Below, in pieces: positions 1 through 8,019 of a DNA stretch of 48,932 bases. The position numbers and the translations under genes were made by a program. Within the stretch, counting starts at the first letter, position 1. Each line of letters opens with the position of its first letter. Source of the DNA: JANOYC01 sp031428675. Lineage in GTDB: Bacteria; Actinomycetota; Actinomycetes; Actinomycetales; Microbacteriaceae. The stretch lies in NCBI GenBank assembly GCA_031428675.1, contig JANOYC010000038.1, positions 1 through 48,932 of the forward strand, written 5' to 3'. The notes beneath the pieces were generated by a model, which was given only the letters and a program-made list of their open reading frames with translations, was not told the DNA's origin and did no database searches.

Positions 1-273
1 CGCATCCAGCAACTGGGCGCGGCGAAGATCGAGGTGTACATCGCCAAACGCACCAGCGAAGAGGAGCGCACTGACGCCCCCATGGCGGTGCGGTTCTTCG
101 TCGACACGCGCATGAGCGCCCCCGTCGGGTTCATACCGCGGGGTCTTGAAGCCGTCGTCGTCGAAGCGCTCGGACGATTGGAAGACTCCGGTCGGTCCAC
201 TCGGATTCCCGCAGAAATTGTCTCAACCAAGCACGGTCTCCGAGTCAAGGTGCTTATGGGCTTGACCCGCTGA
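1..273 (+). CDS. C-terminal part of a hypothetical protein, possibly HIRAN-like
   Basis: The reading frame is open from the first base and ends at a TGA at 271-273, so only the last 90 residues of a gene that begins outside the window are seen. The visible part has a VGFIPRGLEAVVVEALGRL segment followed by RIPAEIVSTKHGLRVKV. This resembles the 'vGyLpr...y...l..l...g...vpA.iv...gyrV.l' pattern of HIRAN-like modules in actinobacterial proteins. That resemblance is from memory and weak; I cannot assign a function. The gene is convergent with trxA, 14 bp away, with a short GACGCGCGTC palindrome in the gap. Confidence 0.55.
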   Translation, partial: RIQQLGAAKIEVYIAKRTSEEERTDAPMAVRFFVDTRMSAPVGFIPRGLEAVVVEALGRLEDSGRSTRIPAEIVSTKHGLRVKVLMGLTR

Positions 274-287
274 CGCGCGTCGGATTG

Positions 288-662
288 CTACTCGGCTGGA
301 GCGGTTTCCTGAGCCGCGATTTCTGCGCGGATGGCGTCCATGTCGAGTGCGCGCACTTGGGCGAGCACCTCGTCGAGTGCTGCCGCGGGAAGCGCGCCCG
401 CCTGGGAGAACACGCCAATACCGTCGCGGAACGCCATGATCGTCGGGATGGAACGGATGCCCATCGCACCGGCGATCTGCTGTTCTGCTTCAGTGTCGAC
501 CTTGCCGAAAGTCACATCGGGGTTCGCCGCTGAGGCCTTGTCGTAGGTCGGAGCAAATTGCTTGCAGGGGCCACACCAATCAGCCCAGAAGTCGATAAGG
601 ACGATACCGCCGTCGAGGATTGTGCTCTCGAAGGTGTCCATGGTCAGGTCAACTGTTGCCAT
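288..662 (-). CDS. trxA: Thioredoxin
   Basis: A 124-residue cytosolic thioredoxin that reduces protein disulfides using electrons from thioredoxin reductase. The active site WCGPC is present with cysteines at residues 30 and 33. The cis-proline segment (RSIPT) and FRDG follow as usual. The C-terminus is about 15 residues longer than E. coli TrxA and Ala/Glu-rich. The ATG at 662 is preceded at exactly 6 nt by TAGGCT (669-674 read on the minus strand), so the mRNA is probably leaderless. The upstream surface-protein gene ends only 19 bp away on the same strand, so readthrough is also possible. Function is confident; whether this is the main cellular thioredoxin is not known. Confidence 0.93.
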   Translation of the reverse strand: MATVDLTMDTFESTILDGGIVLIDFWADWCGPCKQFAPTYDKASAANPDVTFGKVDTEAEQQIAGAMGIRSIPTIMAFRDGIGVFSQAGALPAAALDEVLAQVRALDMDAIRAEIAAQETAPAE

Positions 663-668
663 GGTTCC

Positions 669-674
669 AGCCTA
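669..674 (-). promoter_or_regulatory. -10 element of a leaderless trxA promoter
   Basis: On the minus strand TAGGCT is followed by 6 nt (GGAACC) and then the trxA ATG. This places the expected transcription start at the start codon. No good -35 hexamer is seen. The same geometry recurs at many genes in this window. Confidence 0.55.
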
Positions 675-681
675 GACAAAC

Positions 682-1935
682 TCAGCGACGCGTGCTGAAC
701 GGTGCCCGTGCACGCGAGCGGGCGAGCAGCAATCCAGTAGCGCCGAGCACGAGCAGCGCAAGCGCGAGCTGCCCGGCCACGCCCACGTCTGTGCCGGTTG
801 CGGCGAGCGCTTTCGAACCGTCCGCGGCCGGGACGACCGGCGTGCCGGGTACCGCAGGCGTTGCGGGCGCGATCGGCACCGTGGGTTGCGCTGGCGTTGC
901 CGGCTCCGTCGGAGCCGTCGGTTCGCTCGGCGTTGCGGGCTCAGCTGGAGGCGTCACGCCGACGCCAGCACCCTCCCCGCTGGCATCCAAGAAGCTGACG
1001 CTGTCTTCGGCGACCTCTTCGCCCGTGGGGGAGAAGACAGAGTTGCTGAAACTGGCGCCGTCGGGGGTTCCCGCGGGGATGGACGTCGAGTAGCGGACAA
1101 CGTAAACGCGACCGTCAGAAACGGGAGCGTTGAACGAGAAACTGACGCTCGATGACGCGGACCTGTCCTGGAGTGAGTAGGTGTTCGCTCCGGAACCGGG
1201 CGACAGGAATATCACGGAGGCCCAGTTGTTGCCGTCGTTCCACGACCCTGCCGGAACATAGCCGATGCGAAGAGTCGAGGGCAGGTACGTCAAGCGTGAG
1301 TCCCACGTGTCGGTGAAGGTGATGGGCTCGCCGTTCGCGTCGGCCGCACTGGCGGCAGGAATGCTCACGGTCCACTCCACGGATGAGCCGTCACTTCGGA
1401 GGTAGCCGTACTTGTCGGGACGGGACGGAACGCCTGAGCCGGGAGTGGGGCCACCGCCACCGGGCAGGGTTGCCGGAATGGAGATGCCCCTCCCGGTCTC
1501 GAACTCGACGGAGTCGAGGTTGTCGACGTTGTTTGCCCGGGCGTAAAACCGAAGTCCACCGTTCACCGAGTTGTGCGTATCGACGTAGTCATTCATCGTG
1601 CACACAAAGTCGGGCACGGCGACGACACAGCGTCCCACCGCAGTTCCTTCGGGGTTCACCAGGGTGAAGTCTGCGGTGAACGCGCGGATCTCCGGAGGGA
1701 AGCTCAGGGTGAAAGTGTCGCCACTCTCTGTCGTGTCAGGCACTGCCCAGGTGACATTGACCTGGACCTGATCTCCATCGCGAATCGCGCGGCCGGCCTC
1801 GGTCGGCTGAATGCTGACAGACGTCACTCCCTCGACTTCTGCTGCAGAGGCCGCAGTCGGGATGGCTGTAGCCGCCGACGTCAAGAGGAATATCGCGGCA
1901 AGCACAGCAGTGCCAGCACGGGGTCGCGTACGCAT
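682..1935 (-). CDS. Sortase-anchored surface protein with Ig-like adhesin folds
   Basis: A 417-residue secreted cell-wall protein. It begins with a signal peptide (MRTRPRAG, hydrophobic AVLAAIFLLTSAATA, then AASAA). Two beta-rich regions follow that resemble the bacterial adhesin Ig-like folds of Gram-positive MSCRAMMs: VNVTWAVPDTTESGDTFTL early on, and a second with ITFTDTWDSRLTYLPSTL. A proline/threonine-rich wall-spanning stretch with PAEPATPSEP-like units comes next. The C-terminus carries LAATG, a hydrophobic helix and an RSRAR tail. LAxTG is the signal expected for class E sortases of high-GC Gram-positives; no sortase gene lies in the window. The start at 1935 was chosen because the signal peptide begins there, although no strong ribosome site is visible and the frame stays open upstream. 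The ligand is unknown. Confidence 0.82.
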   Translation of the reverse strand: MRTRPRAGTAVLAAIFLLTSAATAIPTAASAAEVEGVTSVSIQPTEAGRAIRDGDQVQVNVTWAVPDTTESGDTFTLSFPPEIRAFTADFTLVNPEGTAVGRCVVAVPDFVCTMNDYVDTHNSVNGGLRFYARANNVDNLDSVEFETGRGISIPATLPGGGGPTPGSGVPSRPDKYGYLRSDGSSVEWTVSIPAASAADANGEPITFTDTWDSRLTYLPSTLRIGYVPAGSWNDGNNWASVIFLSPGSGANTYSLQDRSASSSVSFSFNAPVSDGRVYVVRYSTSIPAGTPDGASFSNSVFSPTGEEVAEDSVSFLDASGEGAGVGVTPPAEPATPSEPTAPTEPATPAQPTVPIAPATPAVPGTPVVPAADGSKALAATGTDVGVAGQLALALLVLGATGLLLARSRARAPFSTRR

Positions 1936-2064
1936 GGGGGAGCCAATCGGTCGGGAGCGGTTGGGTGCGCCGTGGGGGGCCGCTCGACGGAATCGGGGAG
2001 ATTCGAGGACATCATCGCCCGGAACCACCATACGCTGGCGTTGTAGCGCTGGGAAGGAATTGGG

Positions 2065-3051
2065 ATGTCGGGTCTGTCGGTCCTCTTTATCGGGGGAAAT
2101 GGAATCATCAGTTCCGCAGTGAGTCGGCTTGTCGTCGCGAGGGGCCACGACCTGACCCTTCTCAATCGGGGCACCGACACCACGCGCCCGCCGATTGACG
2201 GTGTTCGCACCCTGATCGGGGATGCCGATGACATGCGATCCGTCTCCGCTGCAGTCGGACGTGCGGAATTCGACGTCGTCGTCAACTTCCGTTCGTTCAG
2301 GCCGTCGAACGTGCGTGCCGACATCGACTTCTTTCGCGACCGCACCGGCCAATACGTATACATCAGTTCGGCCTCCGCCTACCAGAAACCGGTCGGGCGC
2401 CTGCCTATCACCGAGTCGACGCCGCTTCGAAACCCGTTCTGGCAATATTCGCGCGACAAGATCGCGAGCGAGGCCGCCCTGATCGCCGCTCATCGCGACT
2501 TCGGGTTTCCGGCTACCATAGTTCGCCCCTCGCACACGTACGACCGCACCCTCGTGCCCCTGGACGGCGGCTGGACCATCGTCGACCGGATGCGTCGTGG
2601 CAAGGCGATCGTCGTGCACGGCGATGGCACCTCACTGTGGACGCTCACGCATCACGAGGACTTCGCGGTCGGCTTCGCCGGTCTCCTCGGCCATCCGGCC
2701 GCAGTCGGCGACACCTTCCAGATCACGTCCGATGAAGTTCTCACCTGGGATGCGATCGCCACGATCCTCGGTGATGCTGCGGGCGTGGAACCCCACATCG
2801 TGCATGTCGCTTCCGACACCATCGCGCACTGGGTGCCCGAGTGGGGGCCGGGCCTCATCGGCGACAAGGCGCACTCGGTTATCTTCGATAACGCGAAGGT
2901 CAAGCGCCTCGTTCCCGACTACGTGGCAAAGATTCCGTTCTGGCAGGGCGCGCGGCAGATCGTGGATTGGCACGACGAGGATGCCCGTCGACGAATTGTG
3001 GACGACGCCCTCGACACAAGGTTGGACGCACTGATCGCGCGATACCGCTGA
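2065..3051 (+). CDS. Extended SDR family NAD-dependent epimerase/dehydratase
   Basis: A 328-residue protein with an N-terminal Rossmann fold. The dinucleotide loop reads FIGGNGIIS, a variant of GxxGxxG. Catalytic residues are visible as the serine in YISSASAY and the YSRDK (YxxxK) motif. This layout fits NAD-dependent sugar-nucleotide epimerases and dehydratases, but the substrate cannot be read from the sequence. A strong ribosome site GGAAGGAA (2052-2059) precedes the ATG by 5 nt, which fixes the start. The gene is divergent from the surface-protein gene with 129 bp between start codons; TACGCT near 2031 is a possible -10. It stands alone, with the next gene about 100 bp downstream. Confidence 0.85.
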   Translation: MSGLSVLFIGGNGIISSAVSRLVVARGHDLTLLNRGTDTTRPPIDGVRTLIGDADDMRSVSAAVGRAEFDVVVNFRSFRPSNVRADIDFFRDRTGQYVYISSASAYQKPVGRLPITESTPLRNPFWQYSRDKIASEAALIAAHRDFGFPATIVRPSHTYDRTLVPLDGGWTIVDRMRRGKAIVVHGDGTSLWTLTHHEDFAVGFAGLLGHPAAVGDTFQITSDEVLTWDAIATILGDAAGVEPHIVHVASDTIAHWVPEWGPGLIGDKAHSVIFDNAKVKRLVPDYVAKIPFWQGARQIVDWHDEDARRRIVDDALDTRLDALIARYR

Positions 3052-3153
3052 CCCTGGGAATATTCCGTTCCCGACTGCCGTTGTGCCCGGTATCTATGCA
3101 AATGCATTGAATTTAAGTCGGCGCAACACGCGCCGTCGCACCGAGGGAGCCCC

Positions 3154-4254
3154 ATGCAGTTCGGAATATTCACCGTGGGTGATGTCACCCCCGACCCCAC
3201 GACTGGTGGGGCTCCGTCGGAGAACGAGCGCATCCGGGCGATGGTGACCATCGCACTGAAAGCGGAAGAAGTCGGCCTCGACGTGTTCGCGACCGGGGAG
3301 CATCACAACCCGCCGTTCGTGCCGTCATCACCCACGACGATGCTCGGGTATATCGCGGCACAAACGACACGAATCGTGCTCTCGACGAGCACAACGCTCA
3401 TCACCACGAACGATCCGGTCAAGATCGCCGAGGACTACGCGATGCTGCAGCACTTGGCCGACGGCCGTGTCGACCTGATGATGGGTCGTGGCAACACCGG
3501 ACCGGTCTACCCGTGGTTCGGCAAAGATATTCGCGAGGGAATTCCGCTCGCCATCGAGAACTACGCGCTTCTGCACCGTCTCTGGCGGGAGGATTTCGTG
3601 GATTGGCAGGGGAAGTTCCGAACGCCGCTGCAGGGTTTCCAGTCCACGCCGCGACCGCTGGACGGCGTGCCACCCTTCGTGTGGCACGGGAGCATTCGTT
3701 CTCCCGAAATCGCCGAACTGGCTGCCTTCTATGGCGACGGCTTTTTCGCCAACAACATCTTCTGGCCCAAGGAGCACTACATGCGACTGGTGGGGTACTA
3801 CCGTCAGCGCTTCGAGCACTATGGTCACGGCAGTGCAGACCAGGCGATCGTCGGGCTCGGTGGGCAGGCGTTTATGCGAAAGAACTCGCAGGATGCGAAG
3901 GCCGAGTTCCGGCCGTATTTCGACAATGCGCCGGTATACGGGCACGGGCCCTCGATGGAGGACTTCACGGCGCAGACTCCGCTGACCGTCGGCAGCCCGC
4001 AAGAGGTCATCGATCGGTACGCGGCGATGCGCGACCACTTCGGCGACTACCAGCGGCAGTTGTTCCTCATGGACCACGCCGGACTCCCGCTCAAGACGGT
4101 GCTCGAGCAACTGGACATCCTCGGCGAGGAGGTCGTACCGGTGCTTCGCCGAGAGTTGGCGAAGAATCGCCCTGACCACGTCCCGGATGCCCCGACGCAC
4201 GCGAGCCTCCGGGCCGCGCGCGCCGTCGCCTCCCCTTTGGGAATTCAGGAGTAG
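3154..4254 (+). CDS. LLM-class flavin-dependent oxidoreductase
   Basis: A 366-residue protein of the bacterial luciferase-like superfamily (TIM barrel, reduced FMN or F420 as cofactor). Supporting segments are MQFGIFTVGD at the start, EHHNPPF, STSTTLITTNDPVKIAEDYAM, the LADGRVDLMMGRGN turn, and a C-terminal IDRYAAMRDHFGDYQRQLFL. The length fits the family. Substrate is unknown; actinobacterial members include monooxygenases and F420-dependent dehydrogenases. The ATG follows GAGGGAGCCCC, a fair ribosome site. The last codons (GIQE) lie in the first copy of a short repeat described below, so the 3' end of the gene is part of a repeated sequence. Confidence 0.85.
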   Translation: MQFGIFTVGDVTPDPTTGGAPSENERIRAMVTIALKAEEVGLDVFATGEHHNPPFVPSSPTTMLGYIAAQTTRIVLSTSTTLITTNDPVKIAEDYAMLQHLADGRVDLMMGRGNTGPVYPWFGKDIREGIPLAIENYALLHRLWREDFVDWQGKFRTPLQGFQSTPRPLDGVPPFVWHGSIRSPEIAELAAFYGDGFFANNIFWPKEHYMRLVGYYRQRFEHYGHGSADQAIVGLGGQAFMRKNSQDAKAEFRPYFDNAPVYGHGPSMEDFTAQTPLTVGSPQEVIDRYAAMRDHFGDYQRQLFLMDHAGLPLKTVLEQLDILGEEVVPVLRRELAKNRPDHVPDAPTHASLRAARAVASPLGIQE

Positions 4255-4350
4255 AGCGGCTCCGTTTTTTCGGAAATTCAGGAATAGTGTGGCTATTCCG
4301 TCGCGGGTGGTGCACTCGAGCAACTTCCGTCGCTCGACTCCTGAATATTC
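4241..4350. repeat. Three copies of an AATTCAGGANTAG repeat, two direct and one inverted
   Basis: GAATTCAGGAGTAGAGCGGCTCCG starts at 4241 and overlaps the end of the flavin oxidoreductase gene. AAATTCAGGAATAGTGTGGCTATTCCG follows at 4274. An inverted partner, CGCTCGACTCCTGAATATTC, lies at 4331-4350. The first and third can pair over about 18 bp with one bulge. The second contains its own 7-bp hairpin (GGAATAG/CTATTCC, 4281-4299). The run of T at 4265-4270 suggests part of this may terminate transcription. Confidence 0.5.
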
Positions 4351-4447
4351 GAAGAAGGGTGGGGGAGGAGAGGAGCCGCGCCAAAGCTAGGTTGCGACAC
4401 GCCGTGCTGGTAGTCTGGCCCGAGCAATAACGGAGCAGGCTGGCTCG

Positions 4448-4512
4448 AAGCTGGTCACCGGTGGTGGTTTACCGTCTCGAACGGTGCACTTTCACTGTTG
4501 GCCAGAGCAGAC
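4448..4512 (+). ncRNA. Candidate Actino-pnp leader RNA
   Basis: The 5' region of pnp is about 220 nt long if transcription starts after TAGTCT (4411-4416). It contains CTGG (4451-4454) pairing with CCAG (4502-4505), CACC/GGTG (4456-4466) and a hairpin ACCGT-CTCGA-ACGGT (4471-4485). A conserved structured RNA, Actino-pnp, is known in actinobacterial pnp leaders, and position and composition agree with it. I assign it from memory of the motif and have not run a covariance model, so boundaries are approximate. Confidence 0.45.
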
Positions 4513-4638
4513 GCCACTCGTGCACGCCCGCGATGACCTATTCGTGAGTGCACACGACCGCGACCTTCCTGCCCGCTCCTGCTCCTATGCACAAGTGCGC
4601 GCCCACACGGGGCGTGCGAGCAAAGGAGAGAGACCTTA

Positions 4639-6918
4639 ATGGAAGGTCCAGAAATTACATTTGCCGAGGCAGTCCTCGACAATGGCAAGTTCGGAAAGCG
4701 CACGATCCGTTTCGAAACCGGGCGTCTCGCCCAGCAGGCACAGGGTGCCGTAGCCGCGTACCTTGACGAAGACACCATGCTTTTGAGCGCGACGAGCGCC
4801 GGCAAGCACCCGCGGGAGGGCTTTGATTTCTTCCCGCTCACCGTTGACGTCGAAGAGCGCTCCTACGCTGCCGGCAAAATTCCCGGCAGCTTCTTCCGCC
4901 GCGAAGGTCGCCCGTCGACCGAGGCGATCCTCGTCTGCCGCTTGATCGACCGGCCGCTGCGCCCATCGTTCGTCGACGGCCTGCGCAACGAAGTTCAGAT
5001 CGTCATCACGGTCCTGAGTATCGCACCCGGTGAGTTCTACGACGCGCTCGCGATCAACGCGGCATCCGCGTCGACGCAGATCTCCGGATTGCCGTTCAGC
5101 GGACCGATCGGTGGCATCCGTCTCGCGCTCATCGACGACCAGTGGGTTGCCTTCCCGACGTTCGAGCAGCTGGAGCGCGCCGTCTTCGACCTCACGGTCG
5201 CCGGCCGTCTCATCACCGACGCCGACGGCAGCGAAGACATCGCCATCATGATGGTCGAGGCCGAAGCCACCGAGCACGCGTGGGGCCTCATCCAGGGTGG
5301 TGCGACGAAGCCCGACGAAGCGGTGGTTGCTCAAGGACTCGAGGCATCCAAGCCATTCCTCAAGCAGCTCATCAAGGCGCAAGCCGAAATGGCAGCGTCG
5401 AGCGCCAAGGAAATCGCCAACTACCCGGTCTTCCCGCCGTACACGCAAGAGGCCTACGACGCCGTCGCGGCCCTCGCCTACGACGAGCTGCGCAACGTCT
5501 ACCAGATCGCCGACAAGATCGAGCGCCAGAACGCCGATGACGCGCTCAAGGACCGCGTCAAGGCCGCGATCGCGCAGAAGGTCGAGGCCGGCGAGCTCGG
5601 TGCCGACGTTCTTCCCGTCCTGAGTGCCGCCTACAAGTCGGTCACGAAGAAGGTTGTTCGCGGACGCATCCTCACCGAGGGAGTCCGCATTGACGGTCGT
5701 GGCTTGGCGGACATCCGCGCCCTTGACGCCGAAGTACAGGTCATCCCGCGCGTACACGGCTCCGCGATCTTCCAGCGCGGCGAAACGCAGATCCTCGGCG
5801 TGACGACCCTCAACATGCTCAAGATGGAGCAGCAGATCGACTCGCTGGCCCCGGTCACGAAGAAGCGCTACCTGCATCACTACAACTTTCCGCCCTACTC
5901 GACCGGCGAAACCGGTCGTGTCGGCAGCCCCAAGCGTCGCGAGATCGGGCACGGCTTCCTCGCCGAGCGCGCGCTCGTGCCGGTACTGCCGAGCCGCGAG
6001 GAATTCCCGTATGCGATCCGCCAGGTGTCGGAGGCCCTCGGATCGAACGGCTCGACCTCTATGGGTTCTGTGTGCGCCTCCACGCTGTCGCTGCTGAACG
6101 CCGGCGTGCCGTTGCGCGCGCCGGTGGCCGGCATTGCGATGGGCCTCGTGTCTGACGTCGTCGACGGTGAGACCCGCTACGCGGCGCTCACCGACATTCT
6201 TGGCGCAGAAGACGCTCTGGGCGACATGGACTTCAAGGTCGCCGGAACGAGCGACTTTGTCACGGCGATCCAGCTCGACACCAAGCTCGACGGGATTCCG
6301 TCGTCGGTTCTCGATGGCGCCCTCAAGCAGGCGAAAGACGCACGCACGGCGATTCTTGCCGTGATCAATGCCGCGATCGACACCCCCGACGAGATGGCGC
6401 CAACCGCGCCGCGCGTCATCAGCGTTCAGATCCCGATCGACAAGATCGGTGAACTCATCGGGCCCAAGGGCAAGACGATCAATCAGATCCAGGACGACAC
6501 CGGTGCCGACATCTCGATCGAGGATGACGGAACGGTGTACATCGGTGCTGTCGATGGTCCGTCGGCTGAGGCCGCCCGCCTCGCAGTCAACGCGATCGCA
6601 AACCCACTGAACCCCGAGGTCGGTGAGCGCTTCCTCGGCACGGTCGTCAAGATCGCTGCTTTTGGCGCGTTTGTGTCGCTCACCCCGGGCAAAGACGGTC
6701 TGCTGCACATCTCCGAAGTTCGCAAGCTTGCCGGGGGCAAGCGCGTGGAGAACGTCGAAGATGTTCTCGGCGTCGGCCAGAAGATCCAGGTCGAGATCAC
6801 CAAGATCGACGACCGCGGCAAGCTCTCGCTCGCCCCGGTGGTCGACGAAGCCGATCCCGCTGACACCCACGGCCGTGACGCCGCGTCTCCGGGTCCCGAG
6901 GCGCCCGCCGAAGGCTAA
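4639..6918 (+). CDS. pnp: Polyribonucleotide nucleotidyltransferase (PNPase)
   Basis: A 759-residue phosphorolytic 3'-to-5' exoribonuclease and RNA tailing enzyme; actinobacterial members have also been called guanosine pentaphosphate synthetases. Domain order is a first RNase PH core (from about residue 15), an all-alpha linker, a second catalytic RNase PH core (about 350-560, with RIDGRG and the GSNGSTSMGSVCAS segment), a KH domain (IGELIGPKGKTINQI, about 610) and an S1 domain (GTVVKIAAFGAFVSL, about 665). The ATG is set by AAAGGAGAGAG at 4622-4632. rpsO, which often precedes pnp, is not next to it here. A strong intrinsic terminator follows. Confidence 0.97.
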   Translation: MEGPEITFAEAVLDNGKFGKRTIRFETGRLAQQAQGAVAAYLDEDTMLLSATSAGKHPREGFDFFPLTVDVEERSYAAGKIPGSFFRREGRPSTEAILVCRLIDRPLRPSFVDGLRNEVQIVITVLSIAPGEFYDALAINAASASTQISGLPFSGPIGGIRLALIDDQWVAFPTFEQLERAVFDLTVAGRLITDADGSEDIAIMMVEAEATEHAWGLIQGGATKPDEAVVAQGLEASKPFLKQLIKAQAEMAASSAKEIANYPVFPPYTQEAYDAVAALAYDELRNVYQIADKIERQNADDALKDRVKAAIAQKVEAGELGADVLPVLSAAYKSVTKKVVRGRILTEGVRIDGRGLADIRALDAEVQVIPRVHGSAIFQRGETQILGVTTLNMLKMEQQIDSLAPVTKKRYLHHYNFPPYSTGETGRVGSPKRREIGHGFLAERALVPVLPSREEFPYAIRQVSEALGSNGSTSMGSVCASTLSLLNAGVPLRAPVAGIAMGLVSDVVDGETRYAALTDILGAEDALGDMDFKVAGTSDFVTAIQLDTKLDGIPSSVLDGALKQAKDARTAILAVINAAIDTPDEMAPTAPRVISVQIPIDKIGELIGPKGKTINQIQDDTGADISIEDDGTVYIGAVDGPSAEAARLAVNAIANPLNPEVGERFLGTVVKIAAFGAFVSLTPGKDGLLHISEVRKLAGGKRVENVEDVLGVGQKIQVEITKIDDRGKLSLAPVVDEADPADTHGRDAASPGPEAPAEG

Positions 6919-6968
6919 TCCGGCGATAGTTCTGCTCGGGGCCTCTCGCCAGGCGCCCGGGTAAGACG

Positions 6969-7001
6969 GAAGGGCCCATTCCCTCGGGAGTGGGCCCTTT
7001 T
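6969..7001 (+). terminator. Intrinsic terminator after pnp
   Basis: AAGGGCCCA (6970-6978) pairs perfectly with TGGGCCCTT (6991-6999), and TTCCC/GGGAG partly extends the stem. The right arm ends in TTTT. It lies about 50 bp after the pnp stop codon. Confidence 0.85.
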
Positions 7002-7036
7002 GCCGTCGTGCGCTGGCGCCCGGACGCGTTCGACAA

Positions 7037-7080
7037 AGCGTGCGGGATCGCGAGCGAGCGTGCGGGATCGCGAGCGAGCG
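7037..7080. repeat. 20-bp tandem duplication
   Basis: The 20-bp unit CGTGCGGGATCGCGAGCGAG occurs twice without mismatch (7039-7058 and 7059-7078), with the periodicity reaching a few bases beyond both ends. It sits in the roughly 220 bp between the pnp terminator and a small membrane-protein gene, where I see no other feature. Confidence 0.9.
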
Positions 7081-7223
7081 CCCGGGAGCGGCAAATCACA
7101 ACGTTCGCCCCCGCGCAACGCCCCAGTTTGCTCAATTCAGCGCGTGTCGCAACCTTGAATCTCTGGTCAACAGTGACACTTGCCGGAGCACACAGAGGGT
7201 GCGTAGCAAGGGGGATGGGGAAT

Positions 7224-7406
7224 ATGGCGCGACATCGGGCTCAAGCCCCGCTGCCGTGGCGTTCATCCGCCCGGCATCGGGGCCCCGGGACGTTCGAACG
7301 AGCATACGTGTCGACGAAGAACTCGCTCATCATTTCCGGAGCGGCGATTTCACTCGTTGCAATGCTGTTCTGGAGCGCACCCACCTTCAGCCACCGCGTG
7401 ATCTAG
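7224..7406 (+). CDS. Putative small single-pass membrane protein
   Basis: A possible 60-residue protein. The N-terminal half is basic (MARHRAQAPLPWRSSARHRG), and a single hydrophobic segment, SLIISGAAISLVAMLFW, lies near the C-terminus. The ATG at 7224 has AAGGGGG (7208-7214) 9 nt upstream. A shorter version could begin at the GTG at 7308 (32 residues, VSTKNSLIISG...). I recognise no family. Support is the ribosome site, the clear membrane segment and its place in a gap that holds nothing else. It is convergent with the next gene. It could be a chance frame. Confidence 0.4.
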   Translation: MARHRAQAPLPWRSSARHRGPGTFERAYVSTKNSLIISGAAISLVAMLFWSAPTFSHRVI

Positions 7407-7424
7407 AAAGCACCACCGCGTGCC

Positions 7425-7814
7425 TCAGAACGGCACGGTATCGAGCGGCATGGGGTAGTCGGGCGCGAATGAACCGCCGCGGGCGGCGAGGATCGCAACC
7501 GAGCACACCGCAAAGGCAACGACCACCGACGCAGTGAATACCCACTGGAGGATCCTGCGGCGGGACCCTGCCGCGGTGAAATACGTCACGACGTGCGCGG
7601 CCGTCAGTACGAGAATGATGCCGATGCCCGTGAGGGCGACGCCCTCAAGGGTCTCGCCACGGCATCCGGGCGGCGGTGGGTAGATCGAGAGCGCGACGCA
7701 CACGTCATTCGGGGCGCGCATGGCCCACAGGAGGCCGAGTAGAAGAAGGGCGCCAGCGATCGCTACCGCGAAGAGCACTCGACTGAGGGTTTCTGATGTG
7801 CGCACGACGTTCAT
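7425..7814 (-). CDS. Hypothetical membrane protein with three predicted helices
   Basis: About 129 residues with three hydrophobic segments: VLFAVAIAGALLLLGLLWAM, LTGIGIILVLTAAHVVTYF and VFTASVVVAFAVCSVAIL. A loop with CVALSIYPPPPGC between the first two holds two cysteines that could form an extracytoplasmic disulfide. I do not recognise the family. The start is uncertain: an ATG at 7832 and the ATG at 7814 both have a GGAGG within 1 nt upstream, while a GTG at 7805 lies 10 nt after GGGAGG, a better distance. The gene is monocistronic and divergent from the aldo/keto reductase. Confidence 0.65.
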   Translation of the reverse strand: MNVVRTSETLSRVLFAVAIAGALLLLGLLWAMRAPNDVCVALSIYPPPPGCRGETLEGVALTGIGIILVLTAAHVVTYFTAAGSRRRILQWVFTASVVVAFAVCSVAILAARGGSFAPDYPMPLDTVPF

Positions 7815-8019
7815 ACCTCCCAAGACGATCATCCTCCGGTTTTCGTTGGGGGCGACGATCGTGCGCGCGCACGAGCTAGCCGATCTCGCGATGAGGGTTG
7901 TGATACAGCCTGGTAACGATCGGCGTGGTCGTGTTCCGAAGTTTGCTCGGTTCGCATAACCTCACCTCGCAGGGTGCTGACGTTCGACGTCGCAACTCGA
8001 CCCCGGCGTGAGGTAAGAA

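Noticed and set aside
1936..2619. Extended N-terminus of the surface-protein frame, antisense to the epimerase gene
   Set aside because: The added 228 residues overlap a well-supported gene on the other strand. The signal peptide starting at 1935 marks the real N-terminus.
4636..6870. A very long open frame antisense to pnp
   Set aside because: It mirrors the codon structure of pnp, has no ribosome site and encodes an Arg/Asp/Val-rich sequence without any family resemblance. Similar antisense frames opposite rnj, ftsK, dapA and metE were rejected for the same reason.
7861..7872. GTGCGCGCGCAC palindrome before the aldo/keto reductase
   Set aside because: Short alternating GC palindromes are expected by chance in DNA of this composition, and it is not at a promoter-like distance from a gene.
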